62,288 bases of DNA from Lujinxingiaceae bacterium (lineage in GTDB: Bacteria > Myxococcota_A > Bradymonadia > Bradymonadales > Bradymonadaceae), in the NCBI GenBank assembly GCA_013697635.1, contig JACCWM010000020.1:1-62288 (forward strand). The letters run 5' to 3'. The notes under the pieces are model-generated. The model made no database searches. It was not told the origin of the DNA and saw only the letters and a program-made list of their open reading frames with translations. Within the stretch, counting starts at the first letter, position 1. Every line of letters begins with the position of its first letter. Shown in pieces: positions 7,666-15,204 of this stretch. Position numbers and translations under genes: made by a program.

Positions 7666-10221
7666 ATGAAAAGTGCGCCCGAGCTAACCTGCCGATCTCT
7701 CGCCCTGCTCTTGGGCCTCATGACACTTGTGCTCGCCACTCCACTGGCGGCCCAAACCATTGCATCCCAGAGCACCTCCACGCCCTTTGCGGGCGTACGC
7801 GTGGTCGAGGGGCGCACATCGGGACCCGCGACGAGCTTCTCGGCAGCCTACATCTCGCTTTGCAATGACTATGTCCACGTTGACGCCTCCAGCCCCGAAA
7901 GCCTTCGAACCTCCGGCAACTGGGCCCAGTCCGTCGGTGCACAGCTCGCCGTCAACGGGGACTTTTATGCTTTTGCGAACAACACCTCCCACGTCTACGG
8001 CGACGCCGTGGGCTCAGGCACGCGCTGGCCAAGCATTCGTACGGGCCACGATGACGCTTACGCTTCATCGTGGTTCTACATGGATTATGGCTGGATCGCG
8101 TTTGGCAATGGTTGGGTAGAGTACAGCAACTCCAAGCACGTCAAGCGAAACCCTCAAATCTACGGCGCGACCGAGGGCTATCGCCCCACGTCGCCGTCGA
8201 CGAACTTGCCGGCTGGAACCCTCGCACTTGTCAGCGGATTTCCCCAACTTGTGATCGAGGGCAAGGCCCACAGCTGCCCATCTCCCACAACGACCAACTG
8301 TTTTCCAGATCGAGGAGACATGCAGAGCCGGCATCCCCGAACGGCCATGGGTTTGTCGCGCGATCGCAAGACCTTCATCCTGGTAGCCGTCGATGGGCGC
8401 ACCACGGGTAATTCGGGCATGTATGGCACCGAGCTCGCCAAGCTCATGCACGATCTGGGCGCCTGGACCGCATTCAACCTCGATGGCGGCGGCTCGACCC
8501 AGATGTGGTTGCAGGGGCGCGGCACGATCAACACGCCCTCGGATGGCTCGCCGCGCTCAGTGCTCAATAGTTGGGGGATCTTTGCCGGATCTGGCAGTGG
8601 TAAAGGTCGCGTACCGGGCTCTTGCGATCAGATCATCGACGAGGTGTTGCACCAGTCCCACATCTACGAGACGGGCACCACCAGCGACATCGACGGCGAC
8701 GGGCGCGCTGATGTCTGTGGACGAGGACCCGAAGGCATCGAGTGTGCGCTGAGCCAGGGCAACGGGTTTGGCACGACCATTGCCGGTCCCACACTTCGTG
8801 ATAGCTCGGGCTGGGCAGACCCCACCAACTATTCCACGATTCGCATGGGCGACATCAATGGTGATGGACGGGCCGACATCTGCGCGCGCGCCAACGCCCG
8901 GGTTAACTGCTGGCTCTCCGATGGCACGGGCTTTCCCACGCGTATCGACGGCCCTGCCCTCTCGAACGCCGAAGGCTTTGACGATCTCAAGTATTTCAGC
9001 ACGCTTCGTATCGCTGACTTCAACGGTGACGGCATGGACGATGTATGCGTGCGCACAGCCGACGACTTTCGCTGCTATCCCTCCACGGGCACGGGTTTTA
9101 GCCCGGCCGTGATCGGACCGCCGCTCTCCGATGCCTCGGGTTGGGGCACACCGGACAATTATGGAAGCATCCGCATGGCCGATATCAACGGTGACGGCCG
9201 CGCCGACGTATGCGCGCGCGCCAACGCCGGCGTGCGATGTTGGCTCTCGAATGGAAACGGCTTCCCAACGCGCATCGATGGCCCAACCTGGAGTAACGCC
9301 CTGGGATGGAACGATATCAAGCATTGGAGCACGATTCGCATGGGCGATATCAACGCCGACGGCCGCGCCGACATCTGCGGGCGAGGACCGGACGGCATGA
9401 TCTGTCATCTGTCGCAGGGCAACTCTTTTGGGCCGGCGATCGTCGGGCCAGCGCTCTCCGACGCCGACGGCTGGGGCGATTACGACAACTACTCGACCAT
9501 TCGGCTCGCGGACGTCGACGGCGACGGGACGCTCGATTTGTGTGGACGTGCCAACGCCGGTATGCGGTGCTGGCTGTGGGACGGCGAAAAGTTCGGTCGC
9601 CGCATCACGGGGGGGTTGGCCGACGACACCGGCTGGAACCGCGAACGCTTCTACCGCACAATCCAGTTTGCCGACGTCAACGACGATGGGCGCGCCGACC
9701 TCTGCGCCCGCGCCTCGGCGGGTTGGATGTGCTGGCTCTCCGACGGAAATGGTTTTCCCACGCGCATCGATGGCCCGCCCTGGTCAGACGCGTCGGGCTG
9801 GGGCGAGGCCAAATACTATGCCACCATCCGAAGCGGCGGGCCACGCCGGCAGGCGGATCCTGGCGAGCAGCCCGGCGAAGACGTGGCAGTGAGCGACGAC
9901 GTGGCGGTGGGCGGCGATGTGGCGGTGGGCGAAGACGTGGCTGCGGCCCAAGACGTTGGGCTCGTGGCCGATGTCGCGCCCCTGAATCCTTCAGATACAA
10001 GCCTGCCACATGATGCGTCACTTGCCGACGCAGGCTCTGACGCGCCGCCTTCAGGTGCTGAAGTGGAAACTACGAATCAGACATCGGCCTCAGCCTCGAG
10101 CTGCACTTGCACTCTCTCGCCATCACCGCATCCTGCGGCCCCGCTCGCACTTGCGGCTCTCGGCTTGTGCGTCGGCGTCATTCGCCGTGCGCAAGCGAGA
10201 CTTTTTAAGGCCGGCGCATAA
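7666..10221 (+). CDS. Exported phosphodiester glycosidase (NAGPA) domain protein with seven FG-GAP/VCBS repeats
   Basis: An 851-residue exported protein. Start ATG 7666 gives a normal signal peptide (MKSAPELTCRS, hydrophobic core, PLAAQ). Residues 40-320 form a phosphodiester glycosidase domain with VAVDGRTTGNSGMYG and the hallmark FNLDGGGSTQMW, ending in NSWGIFA. Seven Ca-binding-type repeats follow, each with D-x-(D/N)-x-DGRAD and a CWLSDGNGFPTRIDGP-like segment. Next comes a D-V-A-V repeat linker, then CTCTLSPSPHP, a hydrophobic helix and a basic end, which resembles the MYXO-CTERM sorting tail. A surface enzyme on a phosphodiester-linked glycan is likely; the real substrate is unknown. 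Confidence 0.85.
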   Translation: MKSAPELTCRSLALLLGLMTLVLATPLAAQTIASQSTSTPFAGVRVVEGRTSGPATSFSAAYISLCNDYVHVDASSPESLRTSGNWAQSVGAQLAVNGDFYAFANNTSHVYGDAVGSGTRWPSIRTGHDDAYASSWFYMDYGWIAFGNGWVEYSNSKHVKRNPQIYGATEGYRPTSPSTNLPAGTLALVSGFPQLVIEGKAHSCPSPTTTNCFPDRGDMQSRHPRTAMGLSRDRKTFILVAVDGRTTGNSGMYGTELAKLMHDLGAWTAFNLDGGGSTQMWLQGRGTINTPSDGSPRSVLNSWGIFAGSGSGKGRVPGSCDQIIDEVLHQSHIYETGTTSDIDGDGRADVCGRGPEGIECALSQGNGFGTTIAGPTLRDSSGWADPTNYSTIRMGDINGDGRADICARANARVNCWLSDGTGFPTRIDGPALSNAEGFDDLKYFSTLRIADFNGDGMDDVCVRTADDFRCYPSTGTGFSPAVIGPPLSDASGWGTPDNYGSIRMADINGDGRADVCARANAGVRCWLSNGNGFPTRIDGPTWSNALGWNDIKHWSTIRMGDINADGRADICGRGPDGMICHLSQGNSFGPAIVGPALSDADGWGDYDNYSTIRLADVDGDGTLDLCGRANAGMRCWLWDGEKFGRRITGGLADDTGWNRERFYRTIQFADVNDDGRADLCARASAGWMCWLSDGNGFPTRIDGPPWSDASGWGEAKYYATIRSGGPRRQADPGEQPGEDVAVSDDVAVGGDVAVGEDVAAAQDVGLVADVAPLNPSDTSLPHDASLADAGSDAPPSGAEVETTNQTSASASSCTCTLSPSPHPAAPLALAALGLCVGVIRRAQARLFKAGA
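8686..9840 (+). repeat. Seven tandem 165-nt units inside the FG-GAP region
   Basis: The codon beginning the Asp motif recurs at 8686, 8851, 9016, 9181, 9346, 9511 and 9673. The spacing is five times exactly 165 nt and then once 162 nt, that is 55-residue units with a 54-residue last unit. The units are similar but not identical at DNA level. Confidence 0.9.
9880..9966 (+). repeat. Short D-V-A-V coding repeat linker
   Basis: Repeats of about 21 nt encode DVAVSDD, DVAVGGD, DVAVGED and DVAAAQD. This acidic low-complexity linker joins the last FG-GAP unit to the C-terminal membrane tail. Confidence 0.7.
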
Positions 10222-10684
10222 ACACGGCTTGGCTGTCGTAGCCTGCGGCCGCGCCGGCGACTTCAAAGCCCATCCGCTCCCAAAACATTTGCGCGCCCTG
10301 CACGGCAACGAGGGTCAACTCCTCAAAGCCCTGCTCGCGGGCTGAGTTCAAGAGCACATCGAAGAGCTGTCTGGCAATGCCCCGGCCACCATAGGCCGGA
10401 TCGAGCGCCAGATCGTGGATGTGCACCACCTCGCGCGTGGCGGGCAGCGCGCTCAACTCGACGCCCAGGCCCGGCGAGGAGTGGCGATCCCAGGGATGGG
10501 CTATTGCGTAGCCCACGGTCATGGAGTCAACGCGCGCCACGAAGCATAGCGCTGGCGCCAGGCGAAACTTCGCCGCGAGTACGGCGATCGGCTCAGCGAG
10601 TTCTTCGCTGTAAGCGAGGTACTCGATGCGCTCGACGTCGCTGAGGTCGGCTTCGGTCATCGGTTGAACGCTTGCAACTAGCAT
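10205..10684 (-). CDS. GNAT-family N-acetyltransferase
   Basis: A 159-residue protein with the GNAT fold pattern. Beta strand VVHIHDLALDP is followed by the acetyl-CoA loop YGGRGIARQLFD (Q/R-x-x-G-x-G/A form), and the C-terminal motif FWERMGFEVAG precedes the end. Length is typical. Its 3' end overlaps the end of the NAGPA gene by 17 bp on the opposite strand. The acceptor may be a small molecule or a protein N-terminus; the sequence does not decide. Confidence 0.9.
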   Translation of the reverse strand: MLVASVQPMTEADLSDVERIEYLAYSEELAEPIAVLAAKFRLAPALCFVARVDSMTVGYAIAHPWDRHSSPGLGVELSALPATREVVHIHDLALDPAYGGRGIARQLFDVLLNSAREQGFEELTLVAVQGAQMFWERMGFEVAGAAAGYDSQAVFMRRP

Positions 10685-10701
10685 GGCACCACTTGCTCTG
10701 G

Positions 10702-11634
10702 TTAGCGTTTGAGCCCCTGATACACGCGGCGCGTGGCCATGACGCCAGCAAGCACGATGGCGCCAGCGAGAATGCCAGCAACCCCGTCGAGCGCGATCGG
10801 TATGAGAAATTCGAGCACGCCGCCGATTCCACCAATCGCGGCGCTGCTGACAGCCAGCTCATGAATCAGCGCGTAGACCGCCGGCACGCCGTGGGTGAGA
10901 ATACCGCCGCCGACGAGAAACATCGCGGCTGTGCCGACGATCGAGAGGCCCTTCATCATCACAGGCATCGCGATCAAGAGCGCGTGGCCAATGGGCCGCT
11001 GAATGCCGGACTTTTCACTGAGGTAGAGCCCGACGTCATCGAGCTTGACGATCGCTGCGACGAGTCCATAAACGCCCACGGTCATCAATACGGCGATCGT
11101 TACGAGTACGGCGACCTGTTTACCAAAGGGTGCGGCTGCGACCGTGCCCAATGAGATCGTGATGATTTCAGCCGACAGGATGAAATCGGTGCGAATCGCC
11201 CCCTTCACCTTGGCTTGCTCGAAAGCGACCATGTCCACCTTCGGGTCGCTCAGCGCGCCGACGAGCTCGGCGTGATGGGCATCGTCCTCGTGCTTGGTGT
11301 GCAGGAGCTTATGCGCAATCTTCTCAAAGCCCTCGTAGCAGAGAAATGCACCCCCGAGCATAAGCAGCGGAATGATAGCCCAGGGGATCAAGGCGCTGAT
11401 CGCCAGCGCAGCCGGCACGAGGATCACCTTGTTGACGGCCGAACCCTTGGCCACGGCCCAGACCACGGGCAGCTCACGCTCGGCGCGCACGCCCGTGACC
11501 TGCTCGGCGTTGAGCGCCAGGTCGTCGCCGAGCACCCCGGCGGTCTTCTTGGCGGCCACCTTGGTCATGATCGCCACATCATCGAGAATGATGGCAATGT
11601 CATCGATCAAGGTGAGCAAACTGGTTCCGGCCAT
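10702..11634 (-). CDS. DUF808 (YedI-like) inner membrane protein
   Basis: A 310-residue membrane protein. It begins MAGTSLLTLIDDIAIILDDVA, then KKTAGVLGDDLALNAEQV, a signature of the DUF808/YedI family, and has about six hydrophobic helices. Start ATG 11634 is preceded by GGAAG; a further upstream ATG at 11667 adds a short hydrophobic stretch without support. The family is conserved in proteobacteria but its function is unknown. It lies 17 bp downstream of the GNAT start on the same strand, so the two may be co-transcribed with this gene first. Confidence 0.88.
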   Translation of the reverse strand: MAGTSLLTLIDDIAIILDDVAIMTKVAAKKTAGVLGDDLALNAEQVTGVRAERELPVVWAVAKGSAVNKVILVPAALAISALIPWAIIPLLMLGGAFLCYEGFEKIAHKLLHTKHEDDAHHAELVGALSDPKVDMVAFEQAKVKGAIRTDFILSAEIITISLGTVAAAPFGKQVAVLVTIAVLMTVGVYGLVAAIVKLDDVGLYLSEKSGIQRPIGHALLIAMPVMMKGLSIVGTAAMFLVGGGILTHGVPAVYALIHELAVSSAAIGGIGGVLEFLIPIALDGVAGILAGAIVLAGVMATRRVYQGLKR

Positions 11635-11800
11635 GGCGATGACTTCCAACAGAAAGGATGAGCACAAAGCTGACCCGTACGTCTTAGACGCAACAAGTTA
11701 GCCAAACGAAGGTGCGTCCTTGGCCGGGCCACAAAGGTAGCCGGTATGGGGGCGATTGGTGCGATCATGCAAGGATTTGAGACGAAAAACAAGTCGCAAA

Positions 11801-11833
11801 AAAGCCGGCCATCTTGTGAGATGGCCGGCTTTT
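11801..11833 (-). terminator. Rho-independent terminator of ssrA
   Basis: A perfect 14-bp stem (AAAGCCGGCCATCT with its complement) closes a TGTG loop. On the minus strand it is followed by a run of T. It starts 8 nt beyond the tmRNA 3' end. Confidence 0.92.
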
Positions 11834-11840
11834 CTTTGGA

Positions 11841-12229
11841 TGGAGGCGGCGGGAATCGAACCCGCGTCCGCAAACCTTCCGCTGAACGCTTCTACGTGTG
11901 TAGACCGTGATTAGTGTTTAGACTCCCTTCCTCGCTGTCCACGGACAGGCCACGATTGGAGAGTGCTCTTCTTAATGTCGCCGGAGGTCGAAGTACGAAG
12001 GGCCTCAAGCCAAGCCTACTGTGTGTCGCCATAGAAAGCCCATAGGCAAAGCTCAATATGACGGGGTTCGCAAGGAACCATCTGCCGCTCGTGCTACTTT
12101 ATGCAGCCAGAGCAAGCTCAACGTTATCGTTGGCAATTATAGCATTCCTAGTGGTTATTACGGAGTCACCAGAACACCTCCGACACGCCACATCCGCTTC
12201 CGTGCCCACGTCGAAGCCTTTGCGCCCCC
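11841..12229 (-). ncRNA. ssrA: Transfer-messenger RNA (tmRNA)
   Basis: About 389 nt. On the minus strand the 5' end is GGGGGCGCAAAGGCTTCGAC and the 3' end is a T-arm, GGGTTCGATTCCC, then CGCCTCCA. The first seven bases pair with CGCCTCC with one G-U pair. CCA is not encoded, so it must be added after transcription. The internal reading frame encodes tag ANDNVELALAA and TAA. It rescues stalled ribosomes together with SmpB, whose gene lies immediately upstream on the same strand. Confidence 0.96.
12099..12134 (-). other. tmRNA tag-peptide reading frame
   Basis: Resume codon GCC is followed by ten codons and TAA, giving ANDNVELALAA. The C-terminal LALAA is the usual protease-recognised end (ClpXP and others). 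Confidence 0.93.
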
Positions 12230-12287
12230 GTACGGGTGAAACGAATTGCCTTACACCCCCTTCAGCAAGGGATGGAAGATGAATCCA

Positions 12288-12317
12288 GGAATATGAACCT
12301 TCCTGTGTAAGAGTCAA
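12288..12317 (-). promoter_or_regulatory. Candidate sigma-70 promoter for ssrA
   Basis: On the minus strand TTGACT is followed after 18 nt by TATTCC. It would start transcription about 50 nt before the mature tmRNA 5' end, which fits RNase P processing. The -10 box is weak. Confidence 0.35.
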
Positions 12318-12343
12318 GCAGATCAACGGCCCAATGGGCACTA

Positions 12344-12817
12344 TTATTTCCGACGCACGCTGGCGTGCTCGCGGGCCATTTCGCGAGCGTGGTCGCGCTT
12401 GCGGCTGACCTCGCGCTTGTCGAAGAGCTTCTTGCCCCGACAAAGCCCGATCACGCATTTGACGTGACTGCCCTTGAAGTACAAAGCCAGCGGGATCAAG
12501 GTGTTGCCGGCCAGATCGACCTTGTTGCGAAGCCGCTTGAGCTCGCGCTTGTGCAGCAAGAGCTTTCGCGGGCGCTCCGGCTCATGGTTCTCATGGGTGC
12601 CGTGCGAGTAGGCGCTGATGTGGGCGTTGATCAGGTAGAGTTCGTTGCCTACAAAGCGGGCATACGCGTCATTGAGCTGGATCTTGCCCTCACGCAAACT
12701 CTTGACCTCGGTACCCAACAAGACCATGCCGGCCTCGTACTCCTCGTCGACGAAGTAATTGTGGTAGGCCTTTCGGTTTCGCGTGATCGATTTGATGATG
12801 GGGGGCGTATCGCTCAT
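12344..12817 (-). CDS. smpB: SsrA-binding protein SmpB
   Basis: A 157-residue tmRNA partner. Family motifs visible are NRKAYHNYFVDEEYEAGMVL, LGTEVKSLREGKIQLNDAY, ERPRKLLLHKREL, and the C-terminal KKLFDKRE with a basic tail. Start ATG 12817 (MSDTPP) gives the normal length; an upstream TTG-type extension adds nine odd residues. It lies about 115 bp upstream of ssrA on the same strand, so the protein and its RNA are neighbours. Confidence 0.97.
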   Translation of the reverse strand: MSDTPPIIKSITRNRKAYHNYFVDEEYEAGMVLLGTEVKSLREGKIQLNDAYARFVGNELYLINAHISAYSHGTHENHEPERPRKLLLHKRELKRLRNKVDLAGNTLIPLALYFKGSHVKCVIGLCRGKKLFDKREVSRKRDHAREMAREHASVRRK

Positions 12818-12905
12818 GGCTTCCACTCTCCGGTGGCAAACATCCATTCATGGTGGTCGGCGCTACTATACCAACCCCTGGGTGCCGAGGGCTATTTCAG
12901 CGACG

Positions 12906-12944
12906 AAAAAAGCCGCGTCCCGCTTTGTGCGTGCGGGGCGCGGC
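12906..12944 (-). terminator. Rho-independent terminator after the acidic protein gene
   Basis: A GC-rich stem, GCCGCGTCCCGC with GCGGGGCGCGGC (one mismatch), is followed on the minus strand by a run of T. It lies about 30 bp beyond the stop at 12976. Confidence 0.85.
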
Positions 12945-12975
12945 TGATCGCGTGGTCGAGCATTTTGAGGCGCGC

Positions 12976-13464
12976 TCAGGCCTGACGGGCAGCCTGATTG
13001 CAGGCCAGACGCTTGGTGCCCGACTCGAAGAGCACCTCGACCTTGCTCGGCGACAAGAGCTGAATCACAAAGCCCACGCCAAAGCGCGGGTGATCGACAA
13101 TGTCATTCTCGGTGAGCGCGGCATGGATGTCATAGGGACGGGCCAGTGAGACGTCGGACTTCTTGTTGAGCTTCTTCCAGGCCTTGGACTGGCCATCTGG
13201 CGAGACCAGCTCGGCATCGCTGATAATGCCTTCGATGATGCTGGAGGCTTTTCGCCGCTGAGCCACCATCATGCGCTTGGGATTGGCGCGCACAGCACCT
13301 TCGAAGTGCGTGTCGACCAGGGTTGTCTCTTGCTTCTCTTCGGGAAACTCCGACTCCTCTTCGAAGTCGTCGATCTCGATGTCTCCATCGAGTTCGGCCT
13401 CGAAATTATCGTCGAGGTCAGCCTCGAAGGCGTCGTCGAAATCGTCTTCTATATCGTTCGTCAT
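12976..13464 (-). CDS. Acidic protein with C-terminal HPxFGxGxV domain, unknown function
   Basis: A 162-residue protein. The first 50 residues are almost all Asp/Glu with Phe and Ala. The middle is basic (RMMVAQRRKASS). The end holds DIVDHPRFGVGFV, then KVEVLFESGTKRL, a small SH3/Tudor-like beta module found at the C-terminus of various bacterial proteins, including some UvrD helicases (family knowledge). Start ATG 13464 follows TGAGGACTCA. The longer frame to 13755 reads through the neighbour's end and is rejected. An intracellular nucleic-acid or polymerase contact is possible but unproven. Confidence 0.82.
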   Translation of the reverse strand: MTNDIEDDFDDAFEADLDDNFEAELDGDIEIDDFEEESEFPEEKQETTLVDTHFEGAVRANPKRMMVAQRRKASSIIEGIISDAELVSPDGQSKAWKKLNKKSDVSLARPYDIHAALTENDIVDHPRFGVGFVIQLLSPSKVEVLFESGTKRLACNQAARQA

Positions 13465-13588
13465 TGAGTCCTCAGGTTCAAAGAATGTCCGCGTAGGTCC
13501 GGAATTTCTTGCGCGCCGTATATCAAACGCGCGTTTGCATAAGTCAAGGACAATTGACGCCGAATAATCGTTGTCAACCTCGATGACG

Positions 13589-14722
13589 CTACTCGCCTGC
13601 GGGCTGCTCGCCGGCCTCACCGACGACGGGCTCCTCGCCCGGCTCAGCACCGTCGTCTTGAGCAGGCTCAGCGGCGTCTTTGGCGCCGGCGCCGCTCTTC
13701 TCAACAGCCGCCTTGCGGGCCTCCTCGTGGAAGCGATACGCCAGTTCCAGAACACTGGCCACCGGAACGGCGGCGACCAGTGTAAATTTGGCGCGCACGA
13801 AGTCCTCGCTCACGATGCCCACCTCCGGCGAGCCGAGCTTGCTCAAGTCGGCGCCCTCGGGAAAGCCGCCGACCTGGATGACGACGCGCCCGATCTCTGG
13901 GCCCAGGGTGCGACTGGCCAGCTGACGGGCTTGCGCGTGATCCTGCTCTTTGCCCGGCATCAAACGCCGATCGATCTCCTGGTCGACGACGATCAGCACG
14001 GCATCGCGCTCGGTGTCGTAGCGCCCGGCGGCGACCAGGCCGGGCTTGATATCGGCCTCGAAGCGCGCGATCGCCGCCTCGTGAAAGGCCTCCTTGCGCA
14101 GATTGGCGGCGCGCTGGGTGGCCTCCTGGCGAATGGTGGAGAGCGTGCGCATGGCGATGACCTTCTCGAGTTCTTCGGCCGCCTTGAGCTTCTCGCCACG
14201 CTCGAGCATCTTCTCGGCGCGCTCCTTGTAGAAGTCGACGAGCAAGGTGTTCAAGCGTGTGCTGCGCGGATTACGCTCCAGGCCCTTTTGAGCGACCTCT
14301 TCGAACTTCTCGGGCTGCTCCTTGACGTCGATCTTCTCGGCCCAGCGCCGGTACAGCTCATTGAACTGCTCGCTCATCAATTGGCGATGTGGGCGATCTT
14401 GAACGGCGATCTGGGCGGCGTCTTGATCGAAGCCCAGATCCTTCCACAGCGCAAAGAGCGCTTCTTCGGCCTTGGCGTGATCGTCGCGCAGCAGGTGTAC
14501 GTCGACCATCAAACGGCGCGCCTCGACCATGCTGGGATCGGCCTTGAGCGCCTCGCTCAGGCGCGTCTCGGCCAGATCGGCGTTTTGGGCCGCAAGGGCT
14601 GCGCGGCCTTCGCGCAACTTGTCTTTGGGCGCCTCTTTGCAACCGATGGCCAATGCCAGAATGATCGTCATCCATGCGATGCACAAAGATCTGTGCCATG
14701 GGATGCGCGTGGTCAGGTGCAT
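13589..14722 (-). CDS. TPR-type exported lipoprotein
   Basis: A 377-residue protein. It has a basic N-terminus, a hydrophobic segment and lipobox LAIGC (Cys28). The body is helical with TPR character: LREGRAALAAQNADLAETRL, then ALKADPSMVEARRLM. The middle is charged and helical, and the C-terminus is acidic, Ala- and Pro-rich. An AGGAG site lies 8 nt before ATG 14722. Probably membrane-anchored in the periplasm; partners are unknown. Confidence 0.8.
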   Translation of the reverse strand: MHLTTRIPWHRSLCIAWMTIILALAIGCKEAPKDKLREGRAALAAQNADLAETRLSEALKADPSMVEARRLMVDVHLLRDDHAKAEEALFALWKDLGFDQDAAQIAVQDRPHRQLMSEQFNELYRRWAEKIDVKEQPEKFEEVAQKGLERNPRSTRLNTLLVDFYKERAEKMLERGEKLKAAEELEKVIAMRTLSTIRQEATQRAANLRKEAFHEAAIARFEADIKPGLVAAGRYDTERDAVLIVVDQEIDRRLMPGKEQDHAQARQLASRTLGPEIGRVVIQVGGFPEGADLSKLGSPEVGIVSEDFVRAKFTLVAAVPVASVLELAYRFHEEARKAAVEKSGAGAKDAAEPAQDDGAEPGEEPVVGEAGEQPAGE

Positions 14723-15204
14723 TTATCGAACTCCTTTTGGGATTTGTCTCATCGGTGATCTTCGGCGCTTGAGCGTCGTGATCGGCATTCGCGCCGCGCA
14801 GGCGACGGCTCAACCTTTTATATAGTGGCAATCGCCCCCGTGCAAGTTACTGATCTGGCTTGGAGGTTGGCGTCTGGCTCGCTTCGAGGGCCACAGTGAT
14901 CAACCCAAACACGGCGCGCGCACAGAAATTTCCGCCCCCACTCGCCCGTTGACATCGACGCCGCCGGTGGCTACCTTGTCCCTTGTCTGACCGGGTCTCA
15001 CCTGCGCGGCACGTACTAAGTACGCGCACACGGCGCCAGGTGGGCCGAACATCCTCCCTCCCTTCGTACCGCCCGCTCAAGGCGACAGGCGATGCTTGTG
15101 TGTATTTCAAAGCCGCCGTGACCATGCGACTTTTGCGGTTAGCTCAATAGAATTCGCACGGTTTTCGCCCATTCATATCCATCACGTTTTGAGGGTTAAG
15201 TCAT
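14723..15204. other. Divergent intergenic region upstream of ffh, with structured GC-rich segment
   Basis: No convincing gene in 482 bp. A TTGACA box at 14949-14954 is followed after 17 nt by TACCTT (weak -10) and could drive ffh. A nested inverted repeat at 14999-15042 (outer CACCTG/CAGGTG, inner 8-bp stem around TAA at 15009-15027) could fold as RNA on either strand. A 92-codon frame on the minus strand has no ribosome site or family. Confidence 0.4.

Noticed and set aside
8686-9840. CRISPR-like or satellite repeat array
   Set aside because: The 165-nt units are in-frame coding FG-GAP repeats with diverged sequence, not spacers and direct repeats.
14946-15110. SRP RNA gene next to ffh
   Set aside because: The conserved GGAA tetraloop and symmetric loop of SRP domain IV are not present in the right form; kept only as a possible structured element.
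14847-15125. 92-codon open frame on the minus strand upstream of ffh
   Set aside because: No ribosome site, Arg/Cys/Gly-biased composition as in random high-GC frames, and it lies over the probable promoter and inverted-repeat region.
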